Assembly (NCBI RefSeq): GCF_043555835.1 | Contig: NZ_JBIGHV010000001.1 | Coordinates: 496,001-560,000 of the forward strand | Origin: Pelomonas parva | GTDB lineage: Bacteria > Pseudomonadota > Gammaproteobacteria > Burkholderiales > Burkholderiaceae_C | Direction of reading: 5' to 3' | Length of the DNA stretch: 64,000 nucleotides | Part shown: one piece after another, positions 19,029 through 27,138 of the stretch | Layout of the letters: each line of letters starts with the position of its first letter | How positions within the stretch are numbered: the stretch's first letter is position 1 | Made by a program: the position numbers and the translations under genes | Notes under the pieces: model-generated | Database searches by the model: none | Seen by the model: only the letters and a program-made list of their open reading frames with translations | Told to the model about the DNA's origin: nothing

Positions 19029-21818
19029 CTACTTGAAATCGCCCGCCGTCGAGATGACGAAGTTGTCGGCCTTGATGTGCTTGCGCCAGGCCGCATTGGC
19101 CTGCTCCACCGTGACGGCGGCCAGCACGTCGTCGCGCTTCTGCGCCGCCGCCCAGTTCTCGCCGCGCTCGGCCAGGCTCGTCAGGCCGCCGGCCAGCGCG
19201 CCGGGGTCGGCACGGCTTTGCTTGCGGCCTTCGAGGATGTCCTTCTTGGCGCGCGCCAGCTCGGCCGCCGTCAGGCCCTGGGCGCTCATGCGCTCCACCT
19301 CTTCCTTGATGACGGCGATGACGCGCTCGCGCTTGTCCGGCGCGTAGCTGGCCTGGATGGCGAAGCTGCCCTCGTTGCCCCAGAAGTCGGCGGACAGGCT
19401 GGCGCCTATGCCGTAGGTCAGGCCTTCCTTCTGGCGCACGCGCTCGGACAGCCGGCTCTCCAGCCCGCCGCCGCCGAACACGTGCACGGCCAGCTCCAGC
19501 GCCGCGTAGTCCGCATCCTCGGTGTTCAGCGGCAGCGTCTCGTGCAGGCGCACGATGGCATTGGCCTTGTCGCGGGCGATGGCGTCGATGCGTGTCGGCG
19601 GCACGGCCAGGTGCTTGGGCACATGGCGCACGAACTTCGGCGCTGCCGGCTTCTTCCAGTCGCCGAACAACTTGTCCACCTCGGCAGCCAGGCCGTCCGG
19701 CAGCGCGCCGACGACGCTGATCAGCACGTCGTTGGCGCTCCAGTAGTCCGCGTAGAAGCTCTTCACGTCGTCCAGCGTCGTCGCCTTCAGCTCGGCGATG
19801 CGTTCGTCGACGCCCATGACGTAGTCCGGGTGGCCGAGCTTGACGCCGCGCGCCGCGTTGTAGTGGCCGCGCGTGGCCTCCTGGCGCAGCACGCCGGGCT
19901 CCTGGCGCGAGGCCTCGATGCCGGCCAGCGACGCCTTGACCTCGCGGTCGAACGCGTCCTGCGGCAGGTTGGGCCGGCGCAGCACGTCGGCCACCACGCG
20001 CAGGGCCGGCAGCAGCGTGTCGCGCTCGGCGCTGAGGAAGATCGTCGCGCCCTGGTCGTAGCCGGCGATGTTGAGGCCGGCGCGCAGCTTGATGAGCGCG
20101 TCCTGCAGCTGCTGCTTGGTGAGATTCCCGCTGCCCTCGTTCATCAGCGAGCCGATCATGCCGGTGCCGTTGCGCGCGAAGGTCGCGTCGCGCTCGCCCC
20201 AGCGCAGCTGCATCTGCAGCACCACGGTGTTGCCGCGCGTCTGCTTCTGGAGCGTGTGCAGCGAGATGCCGCTGGGCAGGGTCGCCCGCTTGGTGCGCGA
20301 CTCCAGCACCGCCGGCACCGGCTCCAGCTGCTCGCCGGCCTCCACCTTGGGCGGGCCTTGCAGGCCGGCCAGGCGCTGCTCCAGCGGCGGCGCGGCGGGA
20401 ATCTCCACGCGCTCGCTGGCCGCCGCCGGCAGGTAGCGGCCCAGCGTGCGGTTGGCGGGCTTGAAGTAGGCGGCACGCACCCGCTCCACGTCGGCCAGTG
20501 TCACCTTCGGAATTTCTTCCATCAACTGGAACAGCAGCCGCCAGTCACCCGCAGCGATGAGGCCGGAAATCTGCTGGATCAGCGCCTCGGGGTTCTTCAT
20601 CTGCTGGCGATAGCTGTTGACGGCGATGTCGCGCACGCGAGCCAGCTCGCTCTCCTCGAACGGCTTGGCCGTGCGGCCCTCGGCCAGGTCCAGCAGCAGG
20701 GTCTCGACCTTGCTCACGTCGGCGTCCGGCGGCAGCGCCGCGAAGGCACTGACCGTGCCTGGCTCCGCCCCGCCCGCGCCGCCGATGCCGGCCGCCACGG
20801 CCAGCTTGGGCTCGACGATCTGCTTGTAGAGCTGGCCGCTGGGTTGCAGGCTCATCAACAGCCCGTAGACGATCAGCGGTGCCGTGTCGGGGTGGGTGAT
20901 GGCCGGCACGTGGTAGGTCGCCAGCAGGATGGGCTGGCCGCCCACGCGGCGCACGACGACCGAGCGCTCGCCGTCCTGCGCCGGCTCCACCGTGTAGGGC
21001 TGGGGCACCGGCGTGGCGGGCCGGGCGATGGCGCCGAAGTGCCGGGTGATCAGCGCCAGCGTGGCTGCCTTGTCGAACTGGCCGGCAATCAGCAGCGTCG
21101 CGTTGTCGGGCCGGTAGTAGCGCTTGTAGAAGGCCTGCAGCTTCTCGATGGGCACGTTCTCGATGTCGCTCTTGGGGCCGATGGTCGCGTTGCCGTAGGG
21201 GTGCCAGGTATAGGCCGCCGCGTTGACGCGCTGGCTCAGCACGGCGAAGGGCTGGTTCTCGCCGCGCTCGAACTCGTTGCGCACGACGGTCATCTCGGTG
21301 TCCAGGTCCGCCTTGGCCACGCGGCTGTTGGCCATGCGGTCGGCTTCCAGGTCGATCAGGAAGGCCAGCGTGTCGGCGTTCGCATTGAAGCTCGCGAAGT
21401 AGTTGGTGCGGTCCACCGTCGTCGTGCCGTTGAAGCGCACGCCGCGCTGGGCCATCGCGCCGGGGATGTCCTTCTGGCGTTCGGTGCCCTTGAACAGCAT
21501 GTGCTCCAGCAGGTGGGCCATGCCGTACTCGCCCGGCGCCTCGTGGCGGCTGCCGACGCGGTAGGTGATGTTGACGGTGGTGGTGGTCTGCGTCGCGTCC
21601 GGGAACAGCAGCACCTGCAGGCCGTTGGCCAGGCGGTATTCCTCGATGCCGCCCAGCTCGCGCACGCGCTCGGGCAGTGGCACGACGGGCGCTGCGGCCG
21701 CCGCGGTCGGCTTGGGCCTGACCTTGGCCACCGGCTGGGCCTGCGCCACACCAAGCGCCAGGCTCAGCAGGGCGACACCAAGCCCCTGCGACAACAGTCC
21801 GTCGAACTTCAATCTCAT
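19029..21818 (-). CDS. Exported M16 zinc metallopeptidase (upstream copy of a tandem pair)
   Basis: A 929-residue periplasmic insulinase-type peptidase. A signal peptide is visible (hydrophobic LGVALLSLALGVAQA after MRLKFDGLLSQG). The zinc motif H102-L-L-E-H106 is intact (GMAHLLEHMLFKGTERQ), followed by the LIDLEADRMANS helix. The C-terminal half has VRQKEGLTYGIGA and ESRLSERV. The ATG at 21818 has GGAG about 9 bases upstream; an in-frame start 8 codons earlier is less likely. The gene begins 53 bases after the stop of the MceJ/MchC-like gene on the same strand, so it could be transcribed with the peptide-export cluster. The substrate is unknown. Confidence 0.92.
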   Translation of the reverse strand: MRLKFDGLLSQGLGVALLSLALGVAQAQPVAKVRPKPTAAAAAPVVPLPERVRELGGIEEYRLANGLQVLLFPDATQTTTTVNITYRVGSRHEAPGEYGMAHLLEHMLFKGTERQKDIPGAMAQRGVRFNGTTTVDRTNYFASFNANADTLAFLIDLEADRMANSRVAKADLDTEMTVVRNEFERGENQPFAVLSQRVNAAAYTWHPYGNATIGPKSDIENVPIEKLQAFYKRYYRPDNATLLIAGQFDKAATLALITRHFGAIARPATPVPQPYTVEPAQDGERSVVVRRVGGQPILLATYHVPAITHPDTAPLIVYGLLMSLQPSGQLYKQIVEPKLAVAAGIGGAGGAEPGTVSAFAALPPDADVSKVETLLLDLAEGRTAKPFEESELARVRDIAVNSYRQQMKNPEALIQQISGLIAAGDWRLLFQLMEEIPKVTLADVERVRAAYFKPANRTLGRYLPAAASERVEIPAAPPLEQRLAGLQGPPKVEAGEQLEPVPAVLESRTKRATLPSGISLHTLQKQTRGNTVVLQMQLRWGERDATFARNGTGMIGSLMNEGSGNLTKQQLQDALIKLRAGLNIAGYDQGATIFLSAERDTLLPALRVVADVLRRPNLPQDAFDREVKASLAGIEASRQEPGVLRQEATRGHYNAARGVKLGHPDYVMGVDERIAELKATTLDDVKSFYADYWSANDVLISVVGALPDGLAAEVDKLFGDWKKPAAPKFVRHVPKHLAVPPTRIDAIARDKANAIVRLHETLPLNTEDADYAALELAVHVFGGGGLESRLSERVRQKEGLTYGIGASLSADFWGNEGSFAIQASYAPDKRERVIAVIKEEVERMSAQGLTAAELARAKKDILEGRKQSRADPGALAGGLTSLAERGENWAAAQKRDDVLAAVTVEQANAAWRKHIKADNFVISTAGDFK

Positions 21819-21871
21819 TCGTCTCTCTCCAGGCAACCGCATCTTCGGCTTGGCGCGGATTCTCAGCGGTT

Positions 21872-23566
21872 TCAGCAGACCAGCCGTTCGTCAGTTCCCA
21901 ACGCCGAGTTGGGTGCGATTGCGAGCGCGGGGACGACCTCCACCAAAGGCGACGGTCCATGGCGACACAGCGCCTGGACTTGCGCGCGGCCGGTCTCACC
22001 GGGCAGGGCCGGGCACAGGTCGGAAAGTGTCTGACGAGCCTGCAGCAGCGCGGCCTCGATGGCACCGCCAACCCGTGCAACATCGCCATCCATCTCCAGT
22101 TGTCTGATGGCGCTCAGGCTGCAATTGGCATCGCGCTGCAGCAAGGGCATGGTGGCGTTCTTGCGGGCGGCCTGCCGGCCCAGATAGGCATCCAGGCCTG
22201 ACGACGGCGAACCCACCCAACTCTGGAGCCACGCCCGCACAGCGGTGGCGGCCAGGACGAAATGCTGACGCAATGCCGTGTCGTCGAGCCAGGGGCGCAA
22301 GGCAGCATCCATCGCCTCTGGCTTCCCATGCGGCCCGGCGGCTGCAAGGACCGCGTTGAGGTCATACCGGCCTTGACGTGGCGCGGGCGCGGGGCGGCCG
22401 TTGATGCTGCCCGGGTTCTGGGAGAACCGCTCCCCGGCGCCGCGCATCCAGATGGCCTGCATGACCTTCAGCCAGCGGGCCAGCAGCTCGGGCGGGCAGG
22501 CCAGCGCCATGTCTTCGGTCAATCCGGCCATGCGGGCCATCTCGATGCCCAGGCGCGCCTGCAGGGCCTGCCCATAGAGGGCTGCCATTTCCTCGACGCC
22601 GACGATGGCAGCGCCACGGACGCCCGGACGGTATTTGTCGAGCTGCTGGCGCAATGAGGCCAACGTGCTCAGCGGGAACTGCGCCTCGGTCCAGGGCTCC
22701 TGGTTCATCGCCCAGCACAGGCGCCGGTAGGCGGGCACGTGGTTGGCAATGCCGAAGTCAAGGAAGGCGCCATCCAGCGCGATGTTGGAGCAGCCCAGCG
22801 TGCCGTGCGGCAGGCGCTTTGCGAACGAGGCGGCGCACTGCCAGGCATGGCGGCGCGCCAGCTCCCGAAAGCCTTGGTCCAGGAGGGCGATCTCGTCTTC
22901 AGCCAGCACATCCAACGACAGCAGATGCCTCAAGTGGCCCGCCAGGGAGGCCTGCGCCAGGCGCGTGCGCAAGGCGTCCACCGTCCAGCCCGGCGCAGCC
23001 GGCCCCGCAGGCAGCCGCCCGGCGGGGTGAAGCAGGTTGCGCATGAAGTGCGCGGGGCGGGCCACCCACGGGCGGACGGCGAGTGCGCGCAGGCACTGGG
23101 CCTGGCTGTCATGGTCGAGCTCCCGCTTGAACGATCCGCCGGTGAAGATGACCGCATGCACCGGCACCGCGCCATACGGCAGCGCAGCCTGGTAGGCCCC
23201 CGCGAACACGGCCTCGGTGGCGGCCTCCACCAGCATCAGCGTGCCGGAGGAATGGAAGCGGTCGCCGCAGGGCGACACCAGCGGCGTCACGCCCACGCCC
23301 TTGGTCTGCAGGCCGTTGACGCCCGAGCAGCGCCCGCTGCCACCCGCCGTCGCGACACCGATGCCGCCGTAGCGGTCCGCCCATTCCTGGCGGGTCTCGT
23401 CGGTGTAGGCCTCGGGTGATTCGTAGTCCTGCGGGCAGCAGTACACCTGGCCGGCATCAAAGCCCGCGGTCGTCTCCTCGCCGCTTGTCCACAGCACCTG
23501 CGGCGCACGCAGGCGCCTCGTCGTCACGGGCGCCCAGGAGGTGGGAGGCAAGTTGAAGCCGCTCAT
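21872..23566 (-). CDS. MceJ/MchC-like microcin maturation protein, possibly SelO-kinase-like
   Basis: A 564-residue cytosolic protein with no signal peptide or membrane helix. Context points to MceJ/MchC, the large partner of an HlyC-like protein in class IIb microcin gene clusters. Two blocks also resemble the SelO pseudokinase family. GLQTKGVGVTPLVSPCGDRF at about 85-104 (Lys89) is like the SelO LQLKGAGPTPYSRGGDGR block. HGTLGCSNIALDGAFLDFG at 254-272 is like HGVMNTDNMSI...DYG, with Asn261 and Asp270 kept but the SelO base Asp replaced by Ser260. This relation is my reading by eye. Its ATG overlaps the stop of the HlyC-like gene (ATGA), fitting a two-protein complex. Confidence 0.68.
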   Translation of the reverse strand: MSGFNLPPTSWAPVTTRRLRAPQVLWTSGEETTAGFDAGQVYCCPQDYESPEAYTDETRQEWADRYGGIGVATAGGSGRCSGVNGLQTKGVGVTPLVSPCGDRFHSSGTLMLVEAATEAVFAGAYQAALPYGAVPVHAVIFTGGSFKRELDHDSQAQCLRALAVRPWVARPAHFMRNLLHPAGRLPAGPAAPGWTVDALRTRLAQASLAGHLRHLLSLDVLAEDEIALLDQGFRELARRHAWQCAASFAKRLPHGTLGCSNIALDGAFLDFGIANHVPAYRRLCWAMNQEPWTEAQFPLSTLASLRQQLDKYRPGVRGAAIVGVEEMAALYGQALQARLGIEMARMAGLTEDMALACPPELLARWLKVMQAIWMRGAGERFSQNPGSINGRPAPAPRQGRYDLNAVLAAAGPHGKPEAMDAALRPWLDDTALRQHFVLAATAVRAWLQSWVGSPSSGLDAYLGRQAARKNATMPLLQRDANCSLSAIRQLEMDGDVARVGGAIEAALLQARQTLSDLCPALPGETGRAQVQALCRHGPSPLVEVVPALAIAPNSALGTDERLVC

Positions 23567-24063
23567 GCCTGCACCCTCCGGCCGGCGGCCATGAAGCTGG
23601 AGCGATCCGCGCGGCTCACGCGCTTGCACATGCGGCGCCCGCCCTTGACGCGGAAGTAGGTCAGCTGCTCCTGGTCCTTGAACACCACGTCGCGCAAGTC
23701 CTGCAGCACGTGGGGCAGCGAACCCGGCGCCACGGCCATGTCCAGAATCCAGGCGCTGGTGCCGTCGCTGTACTCCCAGTCGGCCAAGGCGCGTGGCTTG
23801 CCGCTGATGAACTCGCGCTCCACGTCCGGCGTCAGCAGCGCCCACATCACATAGCCCACGCATTCCTCGTAACCGTTCAGGTAGACCTTCAACTGGCCCA
23901 CTTGCTGTGTGGCCATGGCGAGGCTCATGAAGCCGGGTAGCGGCATCTGCTGATGGCTTGGCAGCCGCGCGGCGAACTGGCACAGCAGCCCCACCTCTGA
24001 CGCCTGGCGCAACAGCTTGGATTCCGGCTTCAAGGCGCCGCCGACGGCGCAGATCGAATGCAT
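23563..24063 (-). CDS. Toxin-activating lysine-acyltransferase family protein (HlyC / MceI / MchD-like)
   Basis: A 166-residue protein of the RTX-toxin acyltransferase family. The HlyC catalytic pair is recognisable: His37 in RLPSHQQMPL and Asp108 in WILDMAVAPGS. The core family pattern GQLKVYLNGYEECVGYVMWA, followed by LLTPDVE and WEYSDG, is clear. In HlyC this domain moves a fatty acyl group from acyl carrier protein to a lysine. In MccE492 the homologue MceI, with MceJ, joins a siderophore to the peptide C-terminus. The ATG at 24063 has GGAG 9 bases upstream. It sits between the C39 exporter and the MceJ/MchC-like gene, and no RTX toxin gene is in the window. Confidence 0.82.
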   Translation of the reverse strand: MHSICAVGGALKPESKLLRQASEVGLLCQFAARLPSHQQMPLPGFMSLAMATQQVGQLKVYLNGYEECVGYVMWALLTPDVEREFISGKPRALADWEYSDGTSAWILDMAVAPGSLPHVLQDLRDVVFKDQEQLTYFRVKGGRRMCKRVSRADRSSFMAAGRRVQA

Positions 24064-24124
24064 GTGATGTGTCTCCCTCTCTCTTGTTTGATCGTTTCGG
24101 TGGCGGCAGGCCCGCCGCAGCGCG

Positions 24125-26272
24125 TCAGGTCGGCATGGCGGCCTCGCTCGTTTCGGCCGGCACCACGCGCGCCAGCTCCAGCACCTGTCCGCCCTGCGGC
24201 GTCTGCACCAGTTGCACCACGCGTTGCGCGCCGGCAATCGTCTCGGGGCGGTGGGCGATGACGAGCCGCGTGAGCTGCATGTGGGCGATGGCCGCCGTCA
24301 CCGCTCGCTCGTTGGCGATGTCCAGATGGCTGGTGGCCTCGTCCAGCGCCAGCACCCGGGGCGCCTTGTAGAGCGCGCGGGCCAGCAGCAGGCGCTGCTT
24401 CTGCCCGCCAGACAGCCCGGAGCCGAGGTCACCCACCAGCGTCTCGTAGCCCATGGGCATCCGACTGATGTCGTCGTGCAACTGGGCCATCAGCGCGCAG
24501 ACCTGCACGCGCTCGCGGTCCGGCTGCACGTCGAAGAAGGCGATGTTGTCGGCCAGGCTGCCGGTCAGCAGCACGTCTTCCTGCATCACGGTGCCGATCT
24601 GGCGGCGGAAGTTGGCCACGCCCAGATGCCGTACCGGCTGGCCGCCGTACAGCACCTCGCCTTCGGTAGGTTTCAGCAGGCCCAGGGCCACCTTCAGCAG
24701 CGTCGTCTTGCCCGCACCCGACGCGCCCACCACCGCCACGCTCTCACCGGCCTCAATGCGGAAGTTGGCGCCCTTCAGTATCCAGGGCTCGCCCTCGCCG
24801 TAACGGAAGCTCACGTTGCGCAGCTCGATGCTGGGCGCCAGATGGCCGAGATCGTTGTCGGGCAGTTGGTCTAGCTCGGGCGGCTCCAGGCAGATGTCGG
24901 CCAGCCGCTCGGCGTGCAGGCGCAGCATGCGGAGGTCCACCGCATAGTTGATCAGCGCCGACACGCGGGTGGAGAACTGCGTCTTGTAGCTGAGGTAAGC
25001 GAACAGCATGCCGATGGACAGGCCCGCGCCCGAGCTGACCCCGCCACCCACCATGCCGCCCATGATGAGCTTGGCCCCGAGCCACAGCACCAGCAGGTTC
25101 TCCAGGCCGAAGATGAAGGCATTGGCGGTGCCGAAGGCCATGCTCATGCGGGCCGTGCGCAGGTCGCGGTTCTGCACCTCGACAAGCAGGTTCTGCCAGC
25201 GGGCGCGGCGCTCGTCTTCGCGTCCAAAGAGCTTGAGCGGCGTCATCGCCCGCAGCGTCTCCAGGAAGTGCGAATTTTCCTTGGCAGCCACCACCAGGCG
25301 CTCGGCTGCGGCGTCACGGAAAGGCCGGTAGGAGGCCCAGCGCAGCACGCCATAGAGCACCACCGCGCCCACGGTCACCGCAGCAAGCGATGGCGCGTAG
25401 ATCAACATCATCACCAGTGCCGCCATGGCCATCAGGCCGTCAAGCATTGCCTCGATGACTGCCGTGGTGAGCGTGCGCTGGATGTCCTGCACGGCACCGA
25501 AGCGGGAGGTGATGTCTCCTAGGTGGCGTCGCTCGAAAAAGGCGACGGGTAGCTTCACCAGGTGCCCGAACACATTGCTGGCCCATTGCAGAGACAGCGT
25601 CTGGCCCAACACGATCACCATCCACGAGCGGGCCAGGCCGATCAGGGTCTGCACGATGAGCAGCAGGCCAAAGCCCAGCACCAGCACGGTTAGCAGGTCG
25701 CGGTCGCCGGCGGTCAGAACGTCGTCCACCACCAGCTGCTGCATCAGCGGCGCGGTGATGGCGAACAACTCCAGCACCACGGCCACCGCCAGGATTTGCG
25801 CAAGTGACTGCCACAGGCCGGTGACCTTGCCGGTCAGCGCGCCAAGGCTCACGCGCGGCGCCGGGGCTTCGGCCTCGAAGTCCGCCGTCGGCGCCAGTTC
25901 CAGCGCCACGCCGGTGAAGTGACGCGACACCTCTGCAAGCGACAGCCTGCGTTCGCCGACTGCCGGGTCCAGCACGGTGACCGCACTGCGACCGACCTTG
26001 CTCAACACAACGAAATGATTCAGGTCCCAATGCAGCACGCAGGGCAGAGACAACTCACCCAGTTGCGACAGCTCCAACCTCAAGGGCCGGGTGCTGAACC
26101 CGGCCGCATTGGCCTGCTGGATCAGGCCCTTGAGGGTCTGGCCCTTGAGGCTGGAGCCGAAACGCCGGCGCAGTTCGAACAAGTCCGCAGGACCGCCATG
26201 GTGGCGCAGCACCATGGCCAAGCACGCGATGCCGCATTCGGAAGATTCGGCTTGAAGGATGGGGGATGCCAT
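24125..26272 (-). CDS. Peptidase-containing ABC transporter (C39 peptidase; CvaB/MchF-like)
   Basis: Inner-membrane exporter that cleaves double-glycine leaders and pumps the peptide out. The 715-residue protein has an N-terminal C39 peptidase with its full triad: Cys13 in SSECGIACLAM, His86 in DLNHFVVL and Asp102 in VLDPAVG. A six-helix membrane domain follows (about 155-440), then the ATPase with Walker A GASGAGKTTLLK, signature LSGGQKQR and Walker B LALDEATSHLD. It is the exporter for the precursor encoded at 26806, working with the membrane-fusion protein at 27139 and an outer-membrane TolC-like channel that is not in the window. The start has only a weak ribosome-binding site, 21 bases after the upstream stop. 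Confidence 0.95.
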   Translation of the reverse strand: MASPILQAESSECGIACLAMVLRHHGGPADLFELRRRFGSSLKGQTLKGLIQQANAAGFSTRPLRLELSQLGELSLPCVLHWDLNHFVVLSKVGRSAVTVLDPAVGERRLSLAEVSRHFTGVALELAPTADFEAEAPAPRVSLGALTGKVTGLWQSLAQILAVAVVLELFAITAPLMQQLVVDDVLTAGDRDLLTVLVLGFGLLLIVQTLIGLARSWMVIVLGQTLSLQWASNVFGHLVKLPVAFFERRHLGDITSRFGAVQDIQRTLTTAVIEAMLDGLMAMAALVMMLIYAPSLAAVTVGAVVLYGVLRWASYRPFRDAAAERLVVAAKENSHFLETLRAMTPLKLFGREDERRARWQNLLVEVQNRDLRTARMSMAFGTANAFIFGLENLLVLWLGAKLIMGGMVGGGVSSGAGLSIGMLFAYLSYKTQFSTRVSALINYAVDLRMLRLHAERLADICLEPPELDQLPDNDLGHLAPSIELRNVSFRYGEGEPWILKGANFRIEAGESVAVVGASGAGKTTLLKVALGLLKPTEGEVLYGGQPVRHLGVANFRRQIGTVMQEDVLLTGSLADNIAFFDVQPDRERVQVCALMAQLHDDISRMPMGYETLVGDLGSGLSGGQKQRLLLARALYKAPRVLALDEATSHLDIANERAVTAAIAHMQLTRLVIAHRPETIAGAQRVVQLVQTPQGGQVLELARVVPAETSEAAMPT

Positions 26273-26293
26273 GCAGTATGGAACTTGGAATAT

Positions 26294-26752
26294 TCAGGAC
26301 AATTGCCGTCCGATTCTCTTCAGAAGATAGTACGGCCCTTGAATTGAGATGTCGGCACCCGATTTCTTGACAATGACATTCGATTCATCCCAGCGCAACC
26401 AAGCAGGCAACTTTTGCCGATAAACCGCAGCGGAGGCATCTTCTTGCCAAAGCACATATCCGCAACCTTCAATACCCATTTGTATTCTAGAGTCGGCAAT
26501 TGAAGATACTGTCATGGCACCTGGCAACGCAAACACCAAGGATTGCAGTGCGCCGCACGCAATGGCCAGCAACAAAACAAGCGCGGGAACCTCGGGGCCT
26601 CCGGCAAACTCAAAAAACATTTGAACAAGCAAAAATGTGGCGACGACAATAAGCGCCCATGAAAGCAATTGATGCAAAGATTGGAAAAGAATTACTCGAC
26701 GTGAAAGTGGCAGCAGCCATTCTGGCTTCAGCACTGAATTTTCGTCACGCAT
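26294..26752 (-). CDS. Small low-G+C membrane protein, candidate immunity protein
   Basis: An unrecognised 152-residue protein with two hydrophobic helices (about 28-48 and 55-77) and a cytoplasmic-looking C-terminal region of about 75 residues. Three 60-base lines inside it (starting 26341, 26401, 26581) count 48, 50 and 53% G+C, far below the surrounding genes, which suggests recent acquisition. It lies directly downstream of the bacteriocin-like precursor and upstream of the exporter, the usual place for an immunity gene. The start ATG has an ideal AAGGAG 7 bases upstream. Immunity is inferred only from position, size and membrane segments; a second transport accessory is the alternative. 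Confidence 0.7.
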   Translation of the reverse strand: MRDENSVLKPEWLLPLSRRVILFQSLHQLLSWALIVVATFLLVQMFFEFAGGPEVPALVLLLAIACGALQSLVFALPGAMTVSSIADSRIQMGIEGCGYVLWQEDASAAVYRQKLPAWLRWDESNVIVKKSGADISIQGPYYLLKRIGRQLS

Positions 26753-26765
26753 CGTTTAGCTCCTT

Positions 26766-26797
26766 AAAAGAGCGGGCGACAGGCTCGCCACCCGCCC
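26766..26797 (-). terminator. Attenuator-like hairpin between precursor and candidate immunity gene
   Basis: On the minus strand, just after the precursor stop, GGGCGGGTGGCGA can pair imperfectly with TCGCCCGCTC around a short loop, and TTTT follows directly. The T-run touches the AAGGAG ribosome-binding site of the next gene. A leaky terminator here would make much more precursor mRNA than transporter mRNA, as is common in bacteriocin operons. Confidence 0.55.
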
Positions 26798-26805
26798 ATT
26801 ACTCA

Positions 26806-27027
26806 TCAGGCGTACTGGTAGTAGAAATAGGCAGCGCTGGCGCCAATGACACCGCCCACCACAGCGCCCACCGGACCAGCAGCTGCGCCCAACGTTGCAC
26901 CAGCGCGGGCGCCAGCGAGGTAAGCGCCAAGCTGTGCGCCACCTAGGATGAGGCCGGCGGTGCCGACCGCCTGCCCATAGTTACCCCCACTGACTTCTTC
27001 CGCTTCATTGATGCTAAGGACTTTCAT
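26806..27027 (-). CDS. Double-glycine precursor peptide (colicin V / class II microcin-like)
   Basis: A 73-residue peptide with a 15-residue leader, MKVLSINEAEEVSGG, that fits the LSxxE-x-VSGG consensus cut by C39 exporters. The predicted 58-residue core starts NYGQAVG and holds 14 Gly and 16 Ala, with GxxxG-like runs (GAVVGGVIGASAAY) as in colicin V. It has one charged residue (Arg), no Cys, no Lys and a single Ser, and ends in the aromatic tail YFYYQYA. The ATG at 27027 has GGAG 6 bases upstream; an in-frame TTG 4 codons earlier overlaps that site and is rejected. Membrane-active antibacterial action is inferred. Confidence 0.88.
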   Translation of the reverse strand: MKVLSINEAEEVSGGNYGQAVGTAGLILGGAQLGAYLAGARAGATLGAAAGPVGAVVGGVIGASAAYFYYQYA

Positions 27028-27138
27028 AATATTCTCCAAAGGCCAATATTCAGGCCAAGAACACGGGCCAAATGCGTGGCCCTTTCCGCTTCGTCACGCA
27101 GAAACTCCATCCTCCCGGGCTGGACTTTGTCTCATCGA

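Noticed and set aside
19077..22034. A nearly 1,000-codon open frame on the plus strand opposite the M16 gene
   Set aside because: It is an antisense shadow of a G+C-rich gene: the minus-strand protein has intact HLLEH and M16 motifs, while the plus reading is rich in His/Arg/Gln/Val/Leu/Gly with no recognisable domain. Similar shadows opposite aceE, aceF, lpdA, the kinases, CHAT and others were dropped for the same reason.
23563..24063. RTX toxin activation system
   Set aside because: The acyltransferase is HlyC-like, but no RTX protein with Asp/Gly nonapeptide repeats is in the window and the exporter carries an active C39 peptidase with full triad, which fits double-glycine peptides rather than RTX toxins.
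26766..26797. CRISPR or tandem repeat array
   Set aside because: Only single hairpins and palindromes are seen anywhere in the window; no regularly spaced identical repeats were found.
27028..27039. TTG start four codons upstream of the precursor ATG
   Set aside because: It overlaps the GGAG ribosome-binding site of the ATG at 27027, and the leader MKVLSINEAEEVSGG is already complete.
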